64,000 bases of DNA from Colwellia chukchiensis (lineage in GTDB: Bacteria > Pseudomonadota > Gammaproteobacteria > Enterobacterales > Alteromonadaceae): NCBI RefSeq assembly GCF_002104455.1, contig NZ_NBOC01000017.1:1-64000 (forward strand), read 5' to 3'. Below the pieces are notes generated by a model, which was not told the origin of the DNA, made no database searches, and worked only from the letters and a program-made list of their open reading frames with translations. This document shows, in pieces, positions 9,868 to 17,040 of this stretch (positions are counted from its first letter, which is position 1; the number at the start of each line of letters is the position of its first letter). The translations under genes and the position numbers were made by a program.

Positions 9868-9896
9868 GCCTAGCGTTATAGCAAACTACGCTAGGC
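9868..9896. terminator. Hairpin between convergent genes
   Basis: GCCTAGCGT (9868-9876) pairs perfectly with ACGCTAGGC (9888-9896) across an 11-base loop. It lies between the S9 peptidase and the convergent SDR gene. The T-tract is weak, so termination efficiency is uncertain. Confidence 0.5.
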
Positions 9897-9938
9897 AAGT
9901 TGTTAATGTCAGGAGCAGTCTAGATAACTGAACCTGTT

Positions 9939-10724
9939 TTATACGGTAAGACCACCGTCTACGGCAATGCTTTGCCCTGTGATATAACTGCCTTTTTCTG
10001 AAGCAAGAAAGTCAATTAAACCAGCAACTTCATCCGGTAACCCTAGCCGTGCCATAGGGATTCTGCCAATAAGCTTATTGAGCACCTCAGCCGATGGCTG
10101 GGTATGATTTGGACCATCTTTTTTAACATAGCCTGGTACGATGGCGTTGACCGGAATACCTTTGCTAGCAAGTTGCATAGCCAATGATTTCACCATAGCT
10201 TCAAGTGCGGCTTTTGATGCGGCTGAGGCGGGCACAAAGGTATCACCAAGTTGATACCTATGCGCCAAAAATGAACTAACCGCAATAATACGCGCTTGTT
10301 TTGATTGATAAAAATACGGTAATAAAAACGACACTATTTGATGAAAGGCCTTAACATTAATGTCTAACGAGTCCTGTAATGCGTCACTACTTAGCTCGCC
10401 AAATTTTGACCATTGAGGAAAGCCAGCACAGCTAATTAGCGCATCAAGTTGTCCTAAATCTTTGACCACAGACTCAAGCGCGTTAAAAGTGCTTTGTTTA
10501 GCGAGATCGCCAACGACAAGTTTAACGTTAGCGTTAGGTATTTGTGCTTTTAACTGTTCAAGACTGTCCATGTTGCTGCCAGTATGGAGAATTAATGTAT
10601 CAGCTTTTTCTGCTAACGTTTTTGCTGCTGCTGCACCGATACCTGTGGCAGCGCCAGTAATTAAAATATTAATGTTTTTCACGCCTATAGTAAGTAAATG
10701 GGATGGTAAGTATATGGTTGCCAT
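9939..10724 (-). CDS. SDR family oxidoreductase lacking the catalytic tyrosine
   Basis: A Rossmann-fold short-chain dehydrogenase of 261 residues (or 247 if GTG 10682 is the start, giving VKNINILITG). The cofactor motif TGAATGIGA, the SCAG (NNAG-equivalent) strand and the AVSSF serine strand are intact. However, the YxxxK motif reads S-A-A-S-K (PASAASKAAL), so Ser stands where the catalytic Tyr should be; I checked this at codon level. The C-terminal VDGGLTV end is typical of FabG-like proteins. With Tyr missing, it may be catalytically altered or have a binding role. The ATG at 10724 lacks a clear ribosome site, so the start is uncertain. Confidence 0.85.
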   Translation of the reverse strand: MATIYLPSHLLTIGVKNINILITGAATGIGAAAAKTLAEKADTLILHTGSNMDSLEQLKAQIPNANVKLVVGDLAKQSTFNALESVVKDLGQLDALISCAGFPQWSKFGELSSDALQDSLDINVKAFHQIVSFLLPYFYQSKQARIIAVSSFLAHRYQLGDTFVPASAASKAALEAMVKSLAMQLASKGIPVNAIVPGYVKKDGPNHTQPSAEVLNKLIGRIPMARLGLPDEVAGLIDFLASEKGSYITGQSIAVDGGLTV

Positions 10725-10854
10725 AATTTTAATTCAAATTGGCAATACGCAAGCTAACTAACTTAAGTGTTATTAGTTAGCTGCAGTTGTTAGTGCGATA
10801 AATTTGCAGGTAAAACTGGTATTTTTAAGTCTCCAATCTCACGCTGGCGATTGG

Positions 10855-11097
10855 TTACTTTTGTATTTGAGACATGAGTAGGTTTAAGTCATCAATAACT
10901 TGCACCCACATACAGTTTTTGCCCCACTCTTCTATTAAGAATGCACGTTGGCTATCACTCCACACCTTAGCATCTTTTAACGATTCACCTTGTGCCAATT
11001 GATGCGCCTTAATAAAGTCATCAATGCCCTTGGCAGAATTATCTAGCCCTAATTGCGCAAACAAATTACTCATTGTATACTCAGATTCAGATAACAT
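10855..11097 (-). CDS. DUF2789 family protein
   Basis: The 80-residue protein matches the DUF2789 pattern: NLFAQLGLDN, then a helix with FIKAHQL, the VWSDSQRAFLIEEWGKN segment and IDDLNLLMSQI at the end. The family has no known biochemical function and is widespread in marine Gammaproteobacteria. The upstream ATG at 11097 is chosen because AAGGAG lies about 10 bases before it. An internal ATG at 11073 would match the usual family N-terminus. Confidence 0.88.
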   Translation of the reverse strand: MLSESEYTMSNLFAQLGLDNSAKGIDDFIKAHQLAQGESLKDAKVWSDSQRAFLIEEWGKNCMWVQVIDDLNLLMSQIQK

Positions 11098-11212
11098 ATT
11101 GTTATTTCTCCTTTTTTAGAACAATTCGCTATTATCACATATTGCGAGTATAAAGTATACGATCGCTACACTTATTCACACCAACTCAAGTTAATCACCG
11201 CGAATTTTGTTA

Positions 11213-11674
11213 TTAATATATCGCCATTTCAAGACCAGCGGCGACTGTCATGCCTAGCTCATGGCATTGCTCGGTAAATTTATCCTGCCATGGTCCCTTG
11301 CACACTAATGGCGGTAACACCCAACGCCAACGTAACCCCGTACAAATAGTTTCTACAGCGCGGCAAGTGCCGGTACCGTCATTGCCAGCACGCACATACA
11401 ATGCACAGGGCAGCCCCTGTTTAACCTCTAAACATGGGTAGTAGCAGCGATCAAAAAAATCTTTTAACGCGCCGCTCATATAGGCTAAGTTTTCCGTGGT
11501 ACCTAAAATGATAGCATCACATGCAATAACATCTTCTGGTGTTGCCGTTAATGGGGGCAGCCACTGAACTTCAATTTGGTTAAAATCGCTTTGTTGAGCG
11601 CCAGCCAAAACCGCATCTACCATAAGCTGAGTATTTTCTGACGGAGCGTGGGCAACAATTAAAAGTTTTTTCAT
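11213..11674 (-). CDS. Flavodoxin/NADPH-dependent FMN reductase-like protein
   Basis: A flavodoxin-fold protein of about 153 residues starting MKKLLIVAHAPSENT (P-loop for FMN phosphate). It has the GTTENLAYMSGALKDFFDRC segment that forms the second flavin loop, typical of NADPH-dependent FMN reductases and multimeric flavodoxins. A longer reading from 11713 is possible but adds a non-family N-terminus. It probably handles flavin-mediated electron transfer in the cytoplasm; the partner is unknown. Confidence 0.82.
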   Translation of the reverse strand: MKKLLIVAHAPSENTQLMVDAVLAGAQQSDFNQIEVQWLPPLTATPEDVIACDAIILGTTENLAYMSGALKDFFDRCYYPCLEVKQGLPCALYVRAGNDGTGTCRAVETICTGLRWRWVLPPLVCKGPWQDKFTEQCHELGMTVAAGLEMAIY

Positions 11675-11768
11675 GGCTTTGCTCAAAGTTGTAAGTCTAA
11701 TGCTACCTAGCATAGCATCGCCAAGGTAAGCGCGTTAATTGATAACCGCTAAAACGCACAATTTCCTA

Positions 11769-12269
11769 TTAATGCAGTGACTGTTGTTTATATAGTTTTT
11801 CGGGTATTTCAATAACATAGACTTTGAAGTAACTAGCGTCAATACTCGGCACTGTTGCTTGCAATAACACCGCAGTGCCACTGGCTAAGGTTAATACCTG
11901 CCAGTTGGCTTTATTGGTTGCTATTGCCTTGTCTTGCTGATCAAACCATTGCACTTGGTATTGTAGTGTTTGTGTTTTGTGATATTGGCTACTTAATTGA
12001 AACGTTACTGCTAATCGTCCTTGCTTTTGCTTTAACTTAACGTCGCTAAAACCTAGTCGTTTAGCAAGCGCTTCATTAGAGAATATCAAGTCGTGATTAA
12101 CGTAATCTGCTTGCCGCAATGCCGCCAGCTTTGACGCTGAGTTCACTACCAGCTTATTACCACAACCACTAACGAGTAAAGCGCCGCAAAGCAACCCTGT
12201 AAAGGCTACCCAACTGTTAACATTAGCAATTGACAAAGTTAGCGCTTTAGCCACTTGCGTTTGCACCAA
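11769..12269 (-). CDS. YcfL-like (DUF1425) lipoprotein
   Basis: Up to 166 residues, with a lipobox-like LLVSGC after a hydrophobic stretch and then a YcfL-type beta-domain (LVVNSASKL early; LQYQVQWFDQ; WQVLTLASGTAVLLQATVP). The family is envelope-associated and linked in other bacteria to LpoB/penicillin-binding-protein neighbourhoods. The start is uncertain: the longest reading begins at TTG 12269 inside doxX. Alternatives are GTG 12266, GTG 12254 and TTG 12236; the last lies just after the doxX stop and leaves a normal signal sequence. It is probably translated from the same message as doxX. Confidence 0.75.
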   Translation of the reverse strand: MVQTQVAKALTLSIANVNSWVAFTGLLCGALLVSGCGNKLVVNSASKLAALRQADYVNHDLIFSNEALAKRLGFSDVKLKQKQGRLAVTFQLSSQYHKTQTLQYQVQWFDQQDKAIATNKANWQVLTLASGTAVLLQATVPSIDASYFKVYVIEIPEKLYKQQSLH

Positions 12270-12835
12270 TAATCCAGACTAACGTAACGACCACCACCAA
12301 TAAAAAACAACGCCAGTAGCATAATAAAATAGGTGGCGGCAAACTCAATGCCATTGTTTAAGATGACAATATTGCCGCTACTGGTTAACCAATCATAATT
12401 ACCGTGCTCTTGTAAAATGGCAACAACCGCTTCTTTTTTCTCAACCGATGCCATTACCCTATCATTAGCAAATGGCGCATTAGCATCGGCTATAGCTTGC
12501 CAGCCATATTGACCATGCACTGAAGTCATGGCAATAAACATAGTAAACATCAAGGGCACAGCCATCACGCGCACCGCTAATCCTAACAATAGAGCTATCG
12601 CACCAAGCACTTCTGCTGCGGTAGCAAGAATTGCCATCAAGTACGGAAAAGGCAAACCTAACCCCCAGTCACTATTGCCAAACCATTGTACTATATTGTC
12701 AAAGCCTTCAATTTTAGTTGTACCCGCCATCCAAAAAATAGGCACTAAATACAAGCGCAATAATAGCGGCGCGAGAAAGTCGATTTTTTTGGTCGCACTT
12801 AAGCAACCATAAGCTTTATTGATTAATGTCTTCAA
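12239..12835 (-). CDS. DoxX family membrane protein
   Basis: The 198-residue inner-membrane protein has four predicted helices and DoxX-family motifs: LLRLYLVPIFWMAGTTKIEGF at the first helix, LPYLMAILATAAEVLGAIALLLGLAVR-type sequence in the middle, and a long loop before the last helix. DoxX proteins are small membrane subunits associated with quinone or thiosulfate redox chemistry in some species, but the role here cannot be assigned. It overlaps or closely precedes the YcfL-like lipoprotein gene. Confidence 0.85.
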   Translation of the reverse strand: MKTLINKAYGCLSATKKIDFLAPLLLRLYLVPIFWMAGTTKIEGFDNIVQWFGNSDWGLGLPFPYLMAILATAAEVLGAIALLLGLAVRVMAVPLMFTMFIAMTSVHGQYGWQAIADANAPFANDRVMASVEKKEAVVAILQEHGNYDWLTSSGNIVILNNGIEFAATYFIMLLALFFIGGGRYVSLDYWCKRKWLKR

Positions 12836-12980
12836 GAATTTTACCCCTGCTTTAGGTGTCAGTAACTATTAAGTTTGACCTGTGCAATAGCTTGATAATT
12901 TCATTAAAATAAAGCAGCAGCTTTTGTAGCTGAAATTTTCAAGTCATTAAAACAAAGAGTAAGGTGATGACATTTGCGTG

Positions 12981-13337
12981 CTATAAGGCTTCAATTGTCG
13001 CTATTGCTTGGGTAAACTCAGGTAACTCTAACTCCATGCATGGTTCTTGGTCTTGCCAATTAACGCCAATCACAACGCCGTCTGCCAGTAAATCTTCCAC
13101 CCAAAACTCCATCCAGTCTGCTACTGAAATTTCAGCTGTTTGATAATCAGACCATTGCTCTACACAATGGCTTTTTGCTAACGCCTCACTTGACCAAACC
13201 GGCAATACATCGGCATTTTTAAAGTTGATAGAGTCTAATACTACCCAGTCTTCGCTGGCTTTATCTTGCAGTGCCCATAAGCTTTGTGTGTCTTTTACTT
13301 GGTTTAAGAACGATGTCAATGTTACTTGATCAGTCAT
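12981..13337 (-). CDS. DUF2750 domain-containing protein
   Basis: The 118-residue acidic protein matches DUF2750. FLNQVKDTQSLWALQDKASEDWVVLDS is the hallmark opening (positions about 10-36 here), followed by VLPVWSSEALAKSHC, WMEFWVEDLLADGVVIGVNW and a hydrophobic end. The function is unknown. The gene is single and its neighbours do not suggest a pathway. Confidence 0.9.
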   Translation of the reverse strand: MTDQVTLTSFLNQVKDTQSLWALQDKASEDWVVLDSINFKNADVLPVWSSEALAKSHCVEQWSDYQTAEISVADWMEFWVEDLLADGVVIGVNWQDQEPCMELELPEFTQAIATIEAL

Positions 13338-13411
13338 TTTATATGTTCCCTTTTATCTCAATATCGATAGCATTTTTCTGCATTATATCAAGTTGAATAA
13401 AACTAGCGGTT

Positions 13412-13990
13412 TTAATTTGCAACTACAGATAAATAATTATCGGCAATCGCCGACATTAAAGGGGTTAACTGAGCAAGCTCAGCATCTGGCTGCAACCAAG
13501 TTTTTATTTGCTCAGCTAGCACGAGTACCGGCATTCGGTGATGATAAGTGGCACACATGTCATTGGGTTTAGTGGTTAAGGTGACGACTTGCGGTGGCTG
13601 ATAATTGTGCTGAAAGCTAATACCAGCCATATATAAAGGCTGGTCATCGGCGTGACTAAAGTAATATTTCTGTTTTTTACTGCCCTCTTTACGCCACTCA
13701 TACCAGCCGCTGCAAGGGATCAAGCAACGGTTAAAGGCAAAGGCGTTAGCAAAGGTGGGTTTAGTGGCCACCGTTTCGCTTTGCGCGTTAATTAATAAAC
13801 GCTTAGCCCAAGACGGTTGAATGCCCCATTGCATATCAACCTGACGTATTTCTTGGTTTGCTTGCACTAAGGTTGAGGCTGTCTCGCTTGGACATAAATT
13901 AGGGTTACTGGTCGCAGAAAAGTGAATACCAAATGCGCTGCTGACCATTTGGCATAAGGGATCACTAATAACATTGAGTCTACCGCACAT
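13412..13990 (-). CDS. SOS response-associated peptidase (YedK/HMCES, SRAP domain)
   Basis: The 192-residue SRAP-domain protein begins MCGRLN; after Met removal, Cys2 is the residue that crosslinks to abasic sites. Other family motifs are visible: SWAKRLLINAQSET, the RCLIPCSGWYEWR segment and the HHRMPVLV loop carrying the catalytic His. The family forms stable DNA-protein crosslinks with abasic sites in single-stranded DNA and so protects replication forks. No LexA-type box was clear upstream. Confidence 0.95.
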   Translation of the reverse strand: MCGRLNVISDPLCQMVSSAFGIHFSATSNPNLCPSETASTLVQANQEIRQVDMQWGIQPSWAKRLLINAQSETVATKPTFANAFAFNRCLIPCSGWYEWRKEGSKKQKYYFSHADDQPLYMAGISFQHNYQPPQVVTLTTKPNDMCATYHHRMPVLVLAEQIKTWLQPDAELAQLTPLMSAIADNYLSVVAN

Positions 13991-14155
13991 TTTTAGGTCC
14001 TCTTATTGGCGCAAGTTGTTTATGCTAACGATTACGATTAACGAAAACTTAGCAGATTGTTTGCAGGTTTAGCCAGTAAAGTGGCAATTATTACCCAAAT
14101 GCAAGTTATCTTCTGCTAAGCTTGCGCTATTGTTTAACCAAGCCTTGCAAGCCCC

Positions 14156-15280
14156 TTGAAAACTGAAATTATAACTAATATTGCCAATATCAGTACATTA
14201 GATTGGCAGCGGCTAAATCCCTCAGCATCGATATTTTCAAACTATCAACTTTTTCAGTGTCTCGAAACAAGCGGCTCTGTCAGTGATAAACAAGGTTGGC
14301 AGCCACAGCATTTACAAATTCGTGATCAAAACAATCGTGTTGCCGCCATCTTACCTATGTATATTAAAACCCACTCTTGGGGAGAATATGTTTTTGATTG
14401 GGCCTGGGCAGATGCGTATCAGCGTCACCATTTACCTTACTACCCCAAGCTTGTCGCCACCACCCCGTTTACCCCAGTAACCAGCCATAAGTTATTGAGC
14501 CATACCGTTACTGAAGCCGACGTATTTGAATGCTTAACTCAGCAATGTCAACAACAAGGGCTATCTAGCTGGCATATACTTTATTGCCCCGAAATAGCGC
14601 AAACGCCCGAGCAGGTTTATCAGCGCAATACCGTGCAATTTCATTGGCTAAATTACCACTATCGTGACTTTGAAGACTTTTTATCACGTTTTAACGCCAG
14701 AAAACGCAAAAACACCCGTAAAGAGCGGCAATCCATCGCTAAACAAAATATCAGTATACGGCGCGTACTTGGCGCTGATATTAGTGAAAAAGAACTGGCG
14801 TTTTTCTATTTAACCTATCAATTGACTTACTTACGACGCGGCCATCAACCGCACTTAAGCTTTGCTTTTTTTCAGTCAATGGTCAAAGCCTTACCTGAGC
14901 ATATTTTATTAATTATCGCCAGCCTCGATGGTGAAGATATTGCCTGCGCTTGGTTTTTCTACGACCATAATCACTTATACGGTCGTTATTGGGGCTGCAC
15001 TAAGTCCTATAAAAACTTGCACTTTGAGTTGTGTTACTACCAAGGAATAGAGTTTTGTATTGACCATAAGCTAACGTTGTTTCATCCGGGCACACAAGGT
15101 GAGCATAAGATTGCCCGTGGCTTTGAACCGACATTGACCCATTCATACCATTGGGTGCAACACGCTGAGTTTAAAGCGCCAATAAAAGCCTTTTGTTTGC
15201 AAGAGCAGCAACAAATGCGTCAATATCAACTACAATGCCAACAGCTTTTACCATTTAAGGTTACGCCGGGTAATAAATAG
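14156..15280 (+). CDS. FemAB-like GNAT acyltransferase (DUF482/peptidogalycan biosynthesis type)
   Basis: The 374-residue protein has the two-domain GNAT layout of the DUF482/FemAB-like family: an N-terminal half with SNYQLFQCLETSGSV and LPMYIKTHSWGEYVFDWAWAD, and a second half with FNARKRKNTRKERQS and the LYGRYWGC strand. These proteins are often labelled peptidoglycan or peptidogalycan biosynthesis proteins, but the substrate is not established. The start at ATG 14156 lies soon after a long leader without genes, and the downstream DUF938 methyltransferase follows by 57 bases. Confidence 0.82.
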   Translation: MKTEIITNIANISTLDWQRLNPSASIFSNYQLFQCLETSGSVSDKQGWQPQHLQIRDQNNRVAAILPMYIKTHSWGEYVFDWAWADAYQRHHLPYYPKLVATTPFTPVTSHKLLSHTVTEADVFECLTQQCQQQGLSSWHILYCPEIAQTPEQVYQRNTVQFHWLNYHYRDFEDFLSRFNARKRKNTRKERQSIAKQNISIRRVLGADISEKELAFFYLTYQLTYLRRGHQPHLSFAFFQSMVKALPEHILLIIASLDGEDIACAWFFYDHNHLYGRYWGCTKSYKNLHFELCYYQGIEFCIDHKLTLFHPGTQGEHKIARGFEPTLTHSYHWVQHAEFKAPIKAFCLQEQQQMRQYQLQCQQLLPFKVTPGNK

Positions 15281-15337
15281 CTCACAACATGGCAAAAGCA
15301 TTTACTCTTTCACTTTTTAACTCAGGTAAGCAGCACA

Positions 15338-15928
15338 ATGACCAAACCTTTTTCTCAAGCATGCGAAAACAACAAAGTTCATATTTTACCGGTACTGATT
15401 GACGCCTTTAAAGCATCTAGGTCAGTGTTGGAAGTCGGCTCAGGAACGGGCCAGCATGCGATATATTTTGCCGCTAACTTACCTTGGTTAACGTGGCAAA
15501 CCAGCGATCTTGTCATGAATCATGCCGGCATTAAGCAATGGTTATCGGCCTACCCTGCTGACAATTTACTGCCGCCGGTGTCGCTTGATTTAAGTCAGGC
15601 TTGGCCTGAGGGACACGTGGATGCAATTTTTACCGCCAATACGTTACACATTGTTAGTTGGTCATTAGTGCAAGCGTTTTTTCAAGGCGTTACGCAACAG
15701 CTAACCGCTAATGGTAAGTGTTGTATTTATGGTCCGTTTAATTATCAAGGTAAGTACACTAGCGAGAGTAATGCCGAGTTTGATCTTTGGTTAAAAGCCC
15801 GTGATAGCGAAAGTGGCATACGCAATATTGAGGCAATAATCACCTTAGCACAAGCCGCTGGACTGACCTTAGTCAAAGATCACACTATGCCTGCCAATAA
15901 TCGGTTATTAGAGTTTGTCAAAGCCTAA
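15338..15928 (+). CDS. DUF938 SAM-dependent methyltransferase
   Basis: The 196-residue DUF938 protein has a class I methyltransferase fold. SVLEVGSGTGQHAIYFA is motif I (SAM binding), the WQTSD acidic end of beta-2 follows, and TANTLHIVSW is the post-motif strand. The C-terminus ends with the family's ANNRLLEFVKA. The substrate is unknown. It probably shares a transcript with the upstream acyltransferase and ends at a strong hairpin. Confidence 0.9.
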   Translation: MTKPFSQACENNKVHILPVLIDAFKASRSVLEVGSGTGQHAIYFAANLPWLTWQTSDLVMNHAGIKQWLSAYPADNLLPPVSLDLSQAWPEGHVDAIFTANTLHIVSWSLVQAFFQGVTQQLTANGKCCIYGPFNYQGKYTSESNAEFDLWLKARDSESGIRNIEAIITLAQAAGLTLVKDHTMPANNRLLEFVKA

Positions 15929-15935
15929 CAAGGTA

Positions 15936-15965
15936 AAAGTGCGCTAGCAATAGCAAGCGCACTTT
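15936..15965. terminator. Bidirectional rho-independent terminator
   Basis: AAAGTGCGCT (15936-15945) pairs with AGCGCACTTT (15956-15965). It sits between the DUF938 gene and the convergent small gene and has A/T flanks on both sides. Confidence 0.8.
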
Positions 15966-15971
15966 ATGATG

Positions 15972-16145
15972 TTAATCTTCAGCCACCTTCACCGATACCT
16001 CTATCGACTTCGCATTGCCTGCAAGCCATTTCTGTAGATAAATATTGCCGAGTACTTCTGCCTTACCCGGCTCAGTGACTTCTTTATAGCGAACACTGTT
16101 TTTATTCTCTTTTTCAAACACAAGTTTAACTGTTACTTCTGGCAT
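15972..16145 (-). CDS. Small conserved-looking protein of 57 residues
   Basis: Reading the minus strand from ATG (16145-16143) gives a clean 57-codon frame, beginning MPEVTVKLVFEKENKN and ending IEVSVKVAED before TAA. Its alternating charged/hydrophobic pattern suggests a small beta-rich fold (beta-strand pairs VTVKLVFE and IEVSVKV, with an LGNIYLQKWL helix between). The start lies only 11 bases after the esterase stop, so the two are almost certainly one transcript ending at the 15936-15965 hairpin. I do not recognise a named family, but codon use and spacing argue that it is real. Confidence 0.75.
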   Translation of the reverse strand: MPEVTVKLVFEKENKNSVRYKEVTEPGKAEVLGNIYLQKWLAGNAKSIEVSVKVAED

Positions 16146-16156
16146 ATTAGCCCCCG

Positions 16157-16834
16157 CTAGTTAAGGTTTAACCGTGTAGTTAACCAAGCGGCAATGGCAC
16201 GAATTTGTTGCGGGTGAACGCTATGGGCCATAGGGTATGTTTGCCAAGTTACTGGGTAATGGTTGGCAAGCAAGAGTTTATTAGCCATTTGGCCAGCACT
16301 CAATGGCACCACGTCGTCACTTTCGCCATGTTGCTGCAAAATTTCGGTATTTTTATTGGCCGAGCTTAACTGTTCAGGCAATGCATCAGCGGTAGGTAAA
16401 TAGCAGGATAGCGCCATAATACCCGCCAATTTCTCAGGGTAGCGTAAGCCAGTAAACAGACTAATCACTCCACCTTGGCTAAAACCGGCTAGTACAATAC
16501 GATTAGCGGGAATACCACTGTCTATTTGTTCTTGAATTAATGCCTTAACCTTAACTTCAGATGCCAGCACTCCTGTCATATCGGCGCGACTGTGTAAATC
16601 CATGGTTTTTATGTCATACCATGAACGCATCACATAACCTTGGTTGATGGTCACTGGCTGCTCTGGTGCATGTGGAAAAATAAAGCGCACTTGATGATGT
16701 TGAGGCAATTTTAATTCAGGTACTATAGGTGCAAAGCCAGCGCCAGAATCGCCTAAACCGTGTAACCATATAACACAGGCATTGGCCGCTAAACTGGGCT
16801 CGATAGTAATTCGTTCTAATGGGGCTGCAGACAT
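16157..16834 (-). CDS. Carboxylesterase / acyl-protein-thioesterase-like hydrolase
   Basis: The 225-residue alpha/beta hydrolase is of the phospholipase/carboxylesterase (Abhydrolase_2) family. CVIWLHGLGDSG is the oxyanion-hole segment, GFSQGG the nucleophile elbow, HGESDDVVP carries the catalytic Asp, and MAHSVHPQQ the catalytic His. It is cytoplasmic, with no signal peptide. Members hydrolyse short-chain esters or thioesters; the physiological substrate is unknown. It heads a two-gene unit with the 57-residue gene. Confidence 0.93.
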   Translation of the reverse strand: MSAAPLERITIEPSLAANACVIWLHGLGDSGAGFAPIVPELKLPQHHQVRFIFPHAPEQPVTINQGYVMRSWYDIKTMDLHSRADMTGVLASEVKVKALIQEQIDSGIPANRIVLAGFSQGGVISLFTGLRYPEKLAGIMALSCYLPTADALPEQLSSANKNTEILQQHGESDDVVPLSAGQMANKLLLANHYPVTWQTYPMAHSVHPQQIRAIAAWLTTRLNLN

Positions 16835-17040
16835 GCTTCTCTCTTTATAATTGATACAGGAAAATTGCCGATATCATAACGCGTCCACCAAGGAATTAAA
16901 ATATCACGCTTAGCGTGTAATAACTTACCTGCTAATAGCCAATACATACTTTACTGATTTTTATTGATCCAAGTCGCTAAGCGCAATACAGTAGCTAACA
17001 GCGACTAGCGAACTGCAGGGATGAAACACATAGATAACCA

